A stretch of 64,000 nt of DNA from positions 806,001-870,000 of the forward strand of contig NZ_JACHCL010000001.1 of the NCBI RefSeq assembly GCF_014200725.1. The letters are read 5' to 3'. This document shows positions 42,561 through 50,750 of the stretch, in pieces. The notes below the pieces were generated by a model. The model was not told the origin of the DNA, did no database searches, and saw nothing but the letters and a program-made list of their open reading frames with translations. The first letter of the stretch is position 1. Every line of letters begins with the position of its first letter. This DNA is from Janthinobacterium silvisoli. Lineage in GTDB: Bacteria > Pseudomonadota > Gammaproteobacteria > Burkholderiales > Burkholderiaceae_D. The position numbers and the translations under genes were made by a program.

Positions 42561-44723
42561 ATGCCTACACCGAACTCATCTTTAAACGTATCTGTTTCCG
42601 TCCTGACACTGGCCATCCTGCACGCGTTTGCCGCGCCCGCATTGGCCGCCGATAATGACAACGCTGCCAACGATCCGCAAAGCATGGCCGAAGTGGTCGT
42701 CACGGCCAGCAAGGCGCCGGCCGCCAAGCGCGTGTCCGTCGGCGGTTTTAGCGATGCGCCGCTGCTGCAAACGCCTGCCACCGTCACCGTCATCTCGCAA
42801 AAAGACATGCAGGACCTGCAGATCCGCAACACCAGCGACGCCGTCAAGCTCGACGCCAGCATTAACGATTCCTACAACGCTGTCGGTTATGCCGAGCAAT
42901 TTACTGTCCGCGGCTTTGCACTCGATAACAACTCCAGCTACCGCAAGGATGGCATAGCGATTCCTGGCGACACGCAAATTCCGCTGGAAAACAAGGAACG
43001 CATCGAAGTGCTGAAAGGCTTGTCCGGCTTGCAGGCGGGCATGGCTGCACCGGGCGGCGTGATCGACTACATCGTCAAGCGCCCGACCGCCACGCCGCTG
43101 CGCACGGTCACGCTGGAAGAGCGCGAACGGGGTACCCTGTATGGCGCGCTGGACCTGGGCGGCCGCCTGGACGACCCGCGTTTCGGCTACCGCATCAACG
43201 TGGCGGCCGAGCGCCTGCGCTCGTATATCAAGGGCGCCGATGGCAACCGCAAATTCATTTCCGGCGCCTTCGACTGGCAGATTTCACCGCAAGCCTTGCT
43301 GCAGCTCGATGCCGACTACCAGGACAAGGCGCAAGTCACAGCCCCCGGCTTCCAGTTGCTCAGCAACGGCAGCCTGCCCTCCCACGTCAGCGCCGACACC
43401 ATGCTCAACCAGCAGCCATGGACGCACCCGGTGGAAACCGTCACCGCCAATCTCGGCCTGCGCTTCCAGTACGCATTCAATGACGACTGGCACGCCACCT
43501 TGTCGGCCAACCAGCACGTGTTCAAGCGCGATGACTATACAGCCTATCCGTATGGTTGCAGCCCGGCAGGCGACGCCCCGGTGTTTTGCAACAATGGCGA
43601 TTTCTCGGTCTGGGATTACCGCAGCCTGGGCGAAACCAAGAAGCCGCTGAGCGCACAAGCCATGATCCAGGGCAAGTTTGCCACCGGCAGCCTGCGCCAT
43701 GAATTCACGGCCGGTATCTCTACCTTCCACCGCAAGGATAGCGCCGGCAACTATGTCTACGATGAAACGGGTATCAGCAATATCTACCATCCGGTGATCG
43801 TGCCCTCTTCGCCGGGCGTAACGGGCCCCGTGCGTCTGGTGCGCAAGGACCAGGAAAACTCCATCTTCGTGCAAGACATCATCAGCCTGACAGCCAATTG
43901 GAAACTGCATGCTGGCTTGCGCCATATCAGTGTCGATGGCTACCAGTACATCCTGGCGGCCGACCCTGCCGACGCAGAAGTGCGTTCCAAACATGGTTTC
44001 CTATTGCCCAATGCGGCGCTGGTGTATAACCCGCTCGACAACGTGGCCGTATATGGCGCCTACTCGCAAGGCATGGAACATGGCGGTATCTCCAGCATCT
44101 ACACGGCATTGCCCAACGTGGAATTATCCCCCAGCCGCTCGACGCAGATCGAGTTCGGCGTGAAAGCCGATTTGACACCCGATTTCATGGTGGCCGTCAG
44201 CCTGTTCCAGATCCGCAAAGGGCTGGAGTTTGTCAACGCCGACAATTATTTTGTGCGCGCCGGCCAGGCCCAGCACCGCGGCCTGGAATTGTCGGCCCAG
44301 GGCAAGGCATCAAACGAGCTTCGCCTGAGCGCATCGGCCACCTTGCTGAACAGCCAGCAATCAGGCACGGGCAGCACAGACCTGGACGGCAAGCGCGTAC
44401 CGAATGTGCCCGCCTTCAAGACGACGGTGCACGCCGACTATACGGTGCAGCAAGTGGCGGGCTTGTCCGTCAACGGCAGCTGGGAATATGCGGGCAAGAA
44501 GGCATTCGAGTTCAACAACACCACCTTCGTGCCATCGTATAACGTCTTCAATGCAGGCGCCGCCTACGCTACCCGCATCGCGGGCACACCGGCCATCCTG
44601 CGCGCCACCGTGAACAATCTGTTCGACAAGTTTTACTGGCGCGACGTGACGCCGCAAGCGGGCGGCTACCTGTTCCCGGGCGCCAGCCGCACCTTGCGCG
44701 TGTCGGCCCAGTTCGACTTTTAA
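42561..44723 (+). CDS. TonB-dependent outer-membrane receptor, probably for thiamin
   Basis: A 720-residue receptor with a signal peptide (ending APALAADN), TonB box MAEVVVTAS, plug domain (PATVTVISQKDMQDL, then IEVLKGLSGLQAGMAAPGG) and a 22-strand barrel ending in aromatic Phe (SAQFDF). It resembles siderophore receptors, but the TPP riboswitch upstream indicates a role in uptake of thiamin or a thiamin precursor, as proposed for the omr1 type. The PnuC-family transporter and NadR-like kinase genes converge on it from the right. It could also import a different vitamin-like compound repressed by thiamin. Confidence 0.85.
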   Translation: MPTPNSSLNVSVSVLTLAILHAFAAPALAADNDNAANDPQSMAEVVVTASKAPAAKRVSVGGFSDAPLLQTPATVTVISQKDMQDLQIRNTSDAVKLDASINDSYNAVGYAEQFTVRGFALDNNSSYRKDGIAIPGDTQIPLENKERIEVLKGLSGLQAGMAAPGGVIDYIVKRPTATPLRTVTLEERERGTLYGALDLGGRLDDPRFGYRINVAAERLRSYIKGADGNRKFISGAFDWQISPQALLQLDADYQDKAQVTAPGFQLLSNGSLPSHVSADTMLNQQPWTHPVETVTANLGLRFQYAFNDDWHATLSANQHVFKRDDYTAYPYGCSPAGDAPVFCNNGDFSVWDYRSLGETKKPLSAQAMIQGKFATGSLRHEFTAGISTFHRKDSAGNYVYDETGISNIYHPVIVPSSPGVTGPVRLVRKDQENSIFVQDIISLTANWKLHAGLRHISVDGYQYILAADPADAEVRSKHGFLLPNAALVYNPLDNVAVYGAYSQGMEHGGISSIYTALPNVELSPSRSTQIEFGVKADLTPDFMVAVSLFQIRKGLEFVNADNYFVRAGQAQHRGLELSAQGKASNELRLSASATLLNSQQSGTGSTDLDGKRVPNVPAFKTTVHADYTVQQVAGLSVNGSWEYAGKKAFEFNNTTFVPSYNVFNAGAAYATRIAGTPAILRATVNNLFDKFYWRDVTPQAGGYLFPGASRTLRVSAQFDF

Positions 44724-44730
44724 AAAGTTT

Positions 44731-45276
44731 TCAGCCGCGCTGCAAGGCGGACTCTATCAGCGGCATGGCCAATGCCATACGCTGCTCCAGGGTGCCTTGC
44801 AGCAACTGATACGGAATCTGGCGCTTTGCCAGTTCATCGAGCAAACCCTGATAAATCAACTGGCGCACGGCTTCCGACTCGCGCTGCAAGCCGTCCGCCA
44901 CCCACGGCGTATCGGGCGCCGTGACCAGGGTCACATCATACTGGGCAGCCTGTGCCAGGGCGGCCAGCGCTTCATCTTCGCCACCAAAATAATGCCGGCT
45001 GTAAATCACCGTGATCAGCGGCGTGGTGTCGCAAATCAGCACATCGCGTGCTGAGACCATCGCCTCGTCCTCACGCGCCAGCTGGGTGCTGGCGATCAGC
45101 AACTGATCGTCAGCAACCGGCACCCTGCCCCTTGTCTCGACAAATTCACGTAAATACTCGGGCACCCATACCGTGTCGAAATGCGCCGCCAACGCGGCCG
45201 CCAAGGTCGACTTGCCTGACGACTCGGCGCCCAGTATGGCCACGCGCAACAATGGCGGGTTCAGCACGCCGCTCAC
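44731..45276 (-). CDS. NadR-like nucleoside/thiamin kinase-type ATPase
   Basis: A 181-residue P-loop kinase with Walker A GAESSGKSTLAA, and VWVPEYLREFVETRG, as in the ribosylnicotinamide kinase domain of NadR. It lacks the nucleotidyltransferase and DNA-binding parts, so only the kinase domain is present. It overlaps pnuC by four bases (stop/start), so the transporter and kinase are coupled. This arrangement traps an imported compound by phosphorylation. Next to a TPP-controlled receptor the compound is plausibly thiamin or its hydroxymethylpyrimidine part; nicotinamide riboside is the alternative. Confidence 0.75.
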   Translation of the reverse strand: MSGVLNPPLLRVAILGAESSGKSTLAAALAAHFDTVWVPEYLREFVETRGRVPVADDQLLIASTQLAREDEAMVSARDVLICDTTPLITVIYSRHYFGGEDEALAALAQAAQYDVTLVTAPDTPWVADGLQRESEAVRQLIYQGLLDELAKRQIPYQLLQGTLEQRMALAMPLIESALQRG

Positions 45277-45884
45277 TTCAAGACCATCGCATCGGGCGCG
45301 GCCGGCGCAGAATTTTTCCAGGCCCGCCAGCCAGCCGCCGCCATCAAGACGAAGATACCGTACAACACGGCCGTCAGCGGCAAGCCCTTATGGATGTACA
45401 GGGCAACGTACAAGATATCGACCACGATCCAGACGATCCAGTTTTCCAGCTTCTTGCGCGACAACAGGAATTGCCCCACCAGGCTGCCGGCCGTCAGGAA
45501 ACCATCGGCATTGGGCACGTCCGTGTCGGTCGAAGTCAGCAGCCAGGCGATCAGCGCAAAACCGATGGCCCAGGCAACAATGCTGGCCAGCCAGCCGCGC
45601 CACGTCAGGACGGTGACAGGCAGGACGGGCGCGCCGTTATCGGGATGCAGCCACTGGTACCAGCCCCAGAACGAAACGCTGATAAACACCAGTTGCAAGA
45701 CCATGTCGCCATACAGACGCGAATCGAAAAAGACAAAGCCGTAAGCGCCCGAGGAAATAATCCCCAGCAGCCAGGCCCAGTGATTCTGGCGGATATTGAG
45801 TGCTACGGTGGCGATCGCCAGGACAAAGGAAATCAGTTCTAGCGGCGTGGTGGTAAAACCCAGCAGGAGGAGCGAGTCGTTCAT
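45273..45884 (-). CDS. pnuC: PnuC-family vitamin transporter (PnuC or PnuT)
   Basis: A 203-residue inner-membrane protein with seven or so predicted segments. It carries the family motif FWGWYQWL in segment 3 and LLGIISSGAYGFVFFDSRLYGD. PnuC proteins carry nicotinamide riboside, and related PnuT proteins carry thiamin; the sequence alone does not decide. The ATG at 45884 (MNDSLLLLGF) is chosen. It is coupled to a NadR-like kinase and lies beside a TPP-controlled outer-membrane receptor, which favours thiamin. No TPP riboswitch precedes it. Confidence 0.8.
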   Translation of the reverse strand: MNDSLLLLGFTTTPLELISFVLAIATVALNIRQNHWAWLLGIISSGAYGFVFFDSRLYGDMVLQLVFISVSFWGWYQWLHPDNGAPVLPVTVLTWRGWLASIVAWAIGFALIAWLLTSTDTDVPNADGFLTAGSLVGQFLLSRKKLENWIVWIVVDILYVALYIHKGLPLTAVLYGIFVLMAAAGWRAWKNSAPAAPDAMVLK

Positions 45885-45980
45885 GAGATCGAGAATAGGC
45901 GCGGCAGGGCGCGCGGGATGAGGCTGGTGGTGCAGTATGCAATACCGGGCTTGAATAAGCAAGATTGCAAGCGCAACGCC

Positions 45981-46499
45981 TTAGCTAAAGCCGCCCCTCA
46001 CCGCGCGTACCAGCGAGCGCTGCACGATCAGCTTGTGAAACGGCTTGATCATGGCGATGTAAGCGCGGCCCACCTTGTTATGGCAATGCACGACGCTCGA
46101 CATCGTGATACTGCCATATTGCCCTTCCTGCCGCTTGCGCAGCAGGGACAATCGAAAATCGAGGTGGCTGTCATCTTCACCCACAATGATTTCATCGTCA
46201 CCGACGGCATAAATACGGAAGATGCCGATACGCCCAGCCGGATGAGCCGCCAATTGCTTGGCCGTCTTGATGCCGAAAGGCTGGACGATAGCGTCGCGCA
46301 CGGTCATCAGAGACTGCGCCCAACCGGGCTGGCTGCCCAGCACATGGCGCGCCAGGCTGTCCATCGCCATCTGGCGCGCTTGCTGATGCGGCAGATCGAC
46401 GGCATACGCGTCGGCCAGATTGCTACCCGCATACAGGTGGACGATGCTGCTCTCTGGCGGCATGGCCACGGCGCGTACGGCTATCTTCATCGCTTGCAT
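45981..46499 (-). CDS. DUF2867 family protein
   Basis: A 172-residue soluble protein with the family wording LYAGSNLADAYAVDL, RDAIVQPFGI and DSHLDFRLSLLRKR. Members are often adjacent to oxidoreductases or TetR regulators, and the function is unknown. A Met at residue 4 (46490) is an alternative start. It is divergent from a TetR gene 67 bases away, which likely controls it. Confidence 0.75.
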   Translation of the reverse strand: MQAMKIAVRAVAMPPESSIVHLYAGSNLADAYAVDLPHQQARQMAMDSLARHVLGSQPGWAQSLMTVRDAIVQPFGIKTAKQLAAHPAGRIGIFRIYAVGDDEIIVGEDDSHLDFRLSLLRKRQEGQYGSITMSSVVHCHNKVGRAYIAMIKPFHKLIVQRSLVRAVRGGFS

Positions 46500-46566
46500 A
46501 AAAGCCCCATGTTTTCAGTGATAACATAGTGATCATACACCATAATGTGAACACCGATAACATCTC

Positions 46567-47169
46567 ATGACAGCAAACTATCACCATGGCAATCTGCGCG
46601 ACACCCTGATCGCGGCGGCCATCACGCAACTGGCGCAGCAAAACGATGCCGCCCTCTCGCTGCGCGAACTGGCGCGCACGGTGGGCGTATCGATCGCCGC
46701 CGTCTACCGCCATTTCCCCAGCAAGGAAGCCTTGCTGGCCGAAGTGGCCGCCGCCGGCTTTGCCGCCATGATGGCCAAGTGGGACCGGCAATTGCCGCCA
46801 GCGGGCAGCCTGCCGGCCGAGCAACGCTTTCAATTGCTGGGCCAGCTCTACATCGAATTCGCACTCAACGCGCCCGCCCATTACCGTTTGATGTTCGAAC
46901 ACCAGGACGTACGCCAGTTCCCTGCCCTGCAAGAGGCGGCGCAAGCGTGCTTCAACTATGTGCTGCAAACGGCAGGCGCCGCCGTGCGCGAAGCGGGCGT
47001 CGATCCACGCTGGGAACGGGCAGCCGCCAGCGCCGGCTGGTCGCTGGGCCATGGCTACGTGATGCTGCTGCTCAGTGGCCGCCTGGCCATGGCCGACGGC
47101 GGCAATGACTTGTCGCCCGCGCTGGTGCCGCGTTTTTTTCAGTTGCCGGTGGAAGCGTTAGCCAAATAA
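46567..47169 (+). CDS. TetR-family regulator (WHG C-terminal domain)
   Basis: A 200-residue TetR protein. The DNA-binding part is standard (HHGNLRDTLIAAAITQLAQQ, then SIAAVYRHFPSKEALLAEVA); the C-terminal part resembles the WHG domain (FALNAPAHYRLMFEH). It is divergent from the DUF2867 gene. The gap contains the direct repeats GATAACAT (about 46519 and 46556), which may be operator half-sites. The HHGNLR start motif is common in regulators of envelope or efflux functions. Confidence 0.86.
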   Translation: MTANYHHGNLRDTLIAAAITQLAQQNDAALSLRELARTVGVSIAAVYRHFPSKEALLAEVAAAGFAAMMAKWDRQLPPAGSLPAEQRFQLLGQLYIEFALNAPAHYRLMFEHQDVRQFPALQEAAQACFNYVLQTAGAAVREAGVDPRWERAAASAGWSLGHGYVMLLLSGRLAMADGGNDLSPALVPRFFQLPVEALAK

Positions 47170-47394
47170 AACAGGGCGATCGCATACCACATAACTGCTC
47201 TTCAAAAAATAAATAATAGCATAGTCGAATTTTTATTGTGACAATGTTGCCCAATACATATATTGGTGTCAAAATACAAATGTCAATTATCCTTTTTGGC
47301 TCAAGGCTTACCTGTAAGCCAAAGCAGGAATTGCGACATAAAATATTCGAACAATCAAAAAACGGCATGCCGTTCTTATTTTTCAGGAGACTTA

Positions 47395-48378
47395 ATGCGT
47401 AAATTAGTATTCGCGGCTGCCATGCTGGCATTTGGAACGGCCCATGCGGATTGGAAACCGCGCATTACATCACAGACCTTAACCACAAAAATTAATTACG
47501 GTGGAGGCTCATTTTCCTATTCCGTCCCGGGCGACCAATTCAATCCTATTACCGATTTGCGCGGCAAGACCAGTGAAATACCGCGCGCCATACGTGGCAC
47601 AATGGATGAGTTTCTTACACGCTTTGCGCGAGAAAAAGGCGGCACCCTCGGTTCCACCTTTATCGAGGGTGACCTGGATATTCTTATGGCTCCGCAGCAG
47701 GGCGGTATAACACTAACAACACTTAGCGGGCTGAGCTACAAAGCAATTACACGCTTTACGGGGCGAAAACTCGGCCTGATAAGCTACGATTGCTACAATA
47801 CAATGGAGTTGAAAGACATATCCATCACAGCTCAATTCGGAGGACCATTACAATCGGAAAGCGTCAGAATGACTGCGACGCCAAGCTCATCGACCAATTG
47901 CGATTCCAATCTCGGCTGGATATTACCGGTTCTTAGCGATTTACTCATCAATAAGGCAGAAGGTATTCTGGACGTCAAGGCGTTGGAGGGAATAGCGTCA
48001 GCTCTGAATAAATCGAAAGACTATCTATACTTCCTACCAGAGACAAATTGGATTAATGTCCTGGTACGCCCCGAGCACAAAATAACCTTGCCTAATGGCG
48101 TTATCTTCCCTATTGGCGCCGAAGTACACAGAAATATTCCTGACCTGATCAGCAACAGCACGCTACGCGTCAAATTTGGCAAAGGTGCAAATGTTGCCGG
48201 CCTGTATAATGCCGTCGATCCCGGCCCACCAGTCATGATGGGCGATGTGTTAACCGTGTCACTCAATTCGCCTGTCCTGCCGCTTTCCATCATACTCACG
48301 GAGCACGCCGATGTCGACTGGAGCTGGGTATGCCAATTGGAACGTCCCCCCAATGATTTCGATTGCTATCCCCAATAA
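47395..48378 (+). CDS. Secreted hypothetical protein, AT-rich
   Basis: A 327-residue protein with a signal peptide (KLVFAAAMLAFGTAHAD) and RBS AGGAG six bases before the ATG at 47395. I do not recognise a family. The mature part has several Cys and no membrane segment, suggesting a soluble periplasmic protein. The base composition is visibly AT-richer than its neighbours, as is the 225-base gap upstream, which fits acquisition by transfer. It is followed by a bidirectional terminator. Confidence 0.6.
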   Translation: MRKLVFAAAMLAFGTAHADWKPRITSQTLTTKINYGGGSFSYSVPGDQFNPITDLRGKTSEIPRAIRGTMDEFLTRFAREKGGTLGSTFIEGDLDILMAPQQGGITLTTLSGLSYKAITRFTGRKLGLISYDCYNTMELKDISITAQFGGPLQSESVRMTATPSSSTNCDSNLGWILPVLSDLLINKAEGILDVKALEGIASALNKSKDYLYFLPETNWINVLVRPEHKITLPNGVIFPIGAEVHRNIPDLISNSTLRVKFGKGANVAGLYNAVDPGPPVMMGDVLTVSLNSPVLPLSIILTEHADVDWSWVCQLERPPNDFDCYPQ

Positions 48379-48486
48379 GGCTTTCCATATCCTCCAATGA
48401 ATTATTATTGATTTTGAAATTAAATCCATTCGTGGCCAACTACCTGTAATAGATTCATAATTTGCCGAGGATGGCCGAGTACCATA

Positions 48487-48527
48487 AAAAAAACCGCGAT
48501 CCCCATGTTGGGCACCGCGGTTTTTTT
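48487..48527. terminator. Bidirectional intrinsic terminator
   Basis: Perfect 12-bp inverted repeat (AAAAAAACCGCG / CGCGGTTTTTTT) with a 17-base loop and T-runs on both strands. It ends the plus-strand secreted-protein gene and the minus-strand fragment that starts at 48734. Confidence 0.88.
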
Positions 48528-48536
48528 AGCTTGCAC

Positions 48537-48734
48537 TTACTTTTTCTTTGGATACTTGATCGCCATTTCCTTGAGCAAATTATCTACATGATCCACTTCC
48601 TTCATGACCCACAGCATGTAGCGGATATCAAGGTGGATGGCGCGGGTGATGGCGGTGTCGAAGTACCAGTCCTTGGTGATCGATTTATAGGTCAAACCAA
48701 AGTTCATGCCTATCAGTTCGCCACGTTTGTTCAA
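48537..48734 (-). pseudogene. Gene fragment sharing its tail with the chimeric lipoprotein at 52327
   Basis: A 65-codon open frame (TTG-type start) whose last 45 residues, DWYFDTAITRAIHLDIRYML onward, match the C-terminus of the protein at 52327 closely. Upstream is only a short unrelated leader with no RBS. I read it as the 3' end of a gene whose beginning is lost, though a short real protein is possible. The tail's native function is unknown. The homologous DNA forms the left of two direct repeats around the KaiC operon. Confidence 0.5.
48550..48676. repeat. Left copy of 127-bp direct repeat flanking the KaiC operon
   Basis: About 85% identical by eye to 52355-52481, in the same orientation. 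Both copies encode the same gene tail. The repeats bracket 3.7 kb holding the histidine kinase, the 135-residue protein and the KaiC-like gene. Confidence 0.7.
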
Positions 48735-48909
48735 TCAGGTCGCCCCACCTGATACCACGCTCTCTCAGTTAGCACTGGCAACACCGCAGCCAGCAAATAC
48801 GTAGTATTTCTACACTGGCGGGCAAAGCAGTGTATGGTGTCGACATCTGTTGACATGACAGCTACTCCGCGTATTCCGATTGACTCACCGAGGATGCTCC
48901 ATCCCTATC

Positions 48910-50283
48910 ATGAACGATAACGCGGAAACCGGCGGGCAAGCCGGCTCGCCTGCCCCACCGGACCGGCACGACCAGCGCTGGCAAGCCTTGCACGACAAGG
49001 AGCTGGGGGACCTGCGGGACGTGATTGCGCAATTACTGATACAGCTCGACCATCTGCAGCGGCAACAAGAGGTCGCGCAAGCAAGGGAGAGCAACGTCAT
49101 TCAGTTGCGCGAGGCGAATGAACACCTGATGCTGGCGACCTTCAGCGCGCAAGACAAGCAAGCCGATGCGGAAGCATCGATGCAGCGCCAAACCAACTTT
49201 CTATCGATGCTGGCGCATGAACTACGCAATCCGCTGCAGCCCATCGCTTACGCCAACACCTTGCTGAGCAAACTTGCGGGCAACAATCCCGAGCTGCCCC
49301 GTCTTCTGGCCATCATTGAGCGCCAGATGAACCATATGACGCGATTGATCGATGATCTGCTCGACGCCTCGCGCATTAGCAGCGGCAAGATCAGACTGGA
49401 TAAATCCATATTGTCGCTGTCCGATATCGTTGGACTGGCGGCGGAAGCTAGTCAGCCAGGGATAGACAAGCGCCAGCAACAATTGCAGATCGTATTGCCG
49501 CCATCGCCGGTGTACATCGATGGCGACCGCATAAGGCTGGTGCAGGCGCTTTCCAATCTTCTCAACAACGCCTCCAAATTTTCGCCTGAGAACGAAACCA
49601 TCTTACTGAGCGCTGAACTTGTGGGCAAGTCGGTACAGATCAAGGTCTGCGACAACGGCATGGGTATTGCCAACGAACTGCAACCGTTTATCTTCGATCT
49701 CTTTACACAGGGTTTGCAATCGTTGGACCGGGCACAAGGAGGACTGGGCATCGGCCTGACACTGGTGCGCTCGCTGGTAGAAATGCATGGCGGTACGGTG
49801 CGGGTACTGAGTAGTGGCATCGGCCTTGGCAGTACCTTCACTGTACTGCTGCCATTGATCGCCCCGGATGAGCAGACTGAGCTGGCAACCTTGTCATTGC
49901 CGCCTTTGTCCACCGAGCGCCCGTTGAATATACTTCTGGTGGAAGACAATCTGGACGCCGCTGAAACGCTGAGCATGCTACTGAAACTGGCTGGCCATGC
50001 GGTAAGGCAGTGTCACGACGGTGTGACGGCCGTCGAACTGGCGCTGAAACATCCCTACGACCTGATCATCTGCGACATCGGGCTCCCCGGGCTGGACGGC
50101 TTTACCGTCGTCGAGCGCATCCGCGCCACCTTGCCTGGCAAGCAGCCATTTTTTGTCGCGGCATCCGGCTACAACCAGGAACAAGACCGCGCCCGCGCGG
50201 TTCGCAGTGGCTTCGATCACTATCTGGTCAAGCCGGTGGCAATCGACGTGCTGCTGGCCTTGATAGAACTGCATGTACGCTGA
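48910..50283 (+). CDS. Hybrid histidine kinase with C-terminal receiver
   Basis: A 457-residue soluble kinase. Residues 25-95 form a coiled coil and no PAS, GAF or membrane segment is present. The phospho-accepting H103 is in SMLAHELRNPLQPI. The ATPase domain follows (VQALSNLLNNASKFS, DNGMGIAN and GGLGIGLTLVRSLVEMHGG), and a receiver domain has D389 (LIICDIGLPGLDG) and K441. The ATG at 48910 is chosen. It is the first of three genes: next the 135-residue protein, 59 bases on, and the KaiC-like gene. Signal input probably comes from the coiled coil or a partner protein. Confidence 0.85.
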   Translation: MNDNAETGGQAGSPAPPDRHDQRWQALHDKELGDLRDVIAQLLIQLDHLQRQQEVAQARESNVIQLREANEHLMLATFSAQDKQADAEASMQRQTNFLSMLAHELRNPLQPIAYANTLLSKLAGNNPELPRLLAIIERQMNHMTRLIDDLLDASRISSGKIRLDKSILSLSDIVGLAAEASQPGIDKRQQQLQIVLPPSPVYIDGDRIRLVQALSNLLNNASKFSPENETILLSAELVGKSVQIKVCDNGMGIANELQPFIFDLFTQGLQSLDRAQGGLGIGLTLVRSLVEMHGGTVRVLSSGIGLGSTFTVLLPLIAPDEQTELATLSLPPLSTERPLNILLVEDNLDAAETLSMLLKLAGHAVRQCHDGVTAVELALKHPYDLIICDIGLPGLDGFTVVERIRATLPGKQPFFVAASGYNQEQDRARAVRSGFDHYLVKPVAIDVLLALIELHVR

Positions 50284-50342
50284 GCACCCGCTTGCGCCCT
50301 CTGGCGGCAACCACTCCTACGCTTCACTGCACTGATACTCAC

Positions 50343-50750
50343 ATGGCGATTAAAGACGAACGGTACGAGATGATCGAGCGCAATGTGATGCGCCATCCAG
50401 AACAAATCACAGCCGACGCCATCGCGATGTGGAACCGGCTGGCTGTCGAGCTGGTCGCCATTATCGGGCGTAGCGGCTTCGACACGCTGTATGCGCGCAA
50501 CATCCATCTGGTGCGGGCGCGGCACCCATGGCTGTCCGATGGCAATGACCCTGGTTTCGAACAGCTCAAGACTAGCCTCGAAGGCCAGGAAACGGCGGCA
50601 GCGGGTGCTGCTGCCGTTGATCTGCTCACCACTTTCATCGACACGCTGATCCAACTCATCGGCGAACCCTTGACCACCGCCCTGCTGAAATCGGCCTGGA
50701 GCCAGGACATCGCGGACACTGCCGCTAAGGAAATTAACAATGAGCAATAA
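50343..50750 (+). CDS. Unrecognised partner protein of the KaiC-like operon
   Basis: A 135-residue, apparently all-helical soluble protein starting MAIKDERYEMIERNVMRHPE, with a Trp and several charged helices (AIAMWNRLAVELVAIIGRSG; HLVRARHPWL). It overlaps the KaiC-like gene by 11 bases, so it is translated with it. I recognise neither KaiA nor KaiB. The frame continues upstream to 50010, but that part only shadows the kinase gene. Its place between kinase and KaiC suggests a link between phosphorelay and ATPase; this is inference. Confidence 0.68.
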   Translation: MAIKDERYEMIERNVMRHPEQITADAIAMWNRLAVELVAIIGRSGFDTLYARNIHLVRARHPWLSDGNDPGFEQLKTSLEGQETAAAGAAAVDLLTTFIDTLIQLIGEPLTTALLKSAWSQDIADTAAKEINNEQ

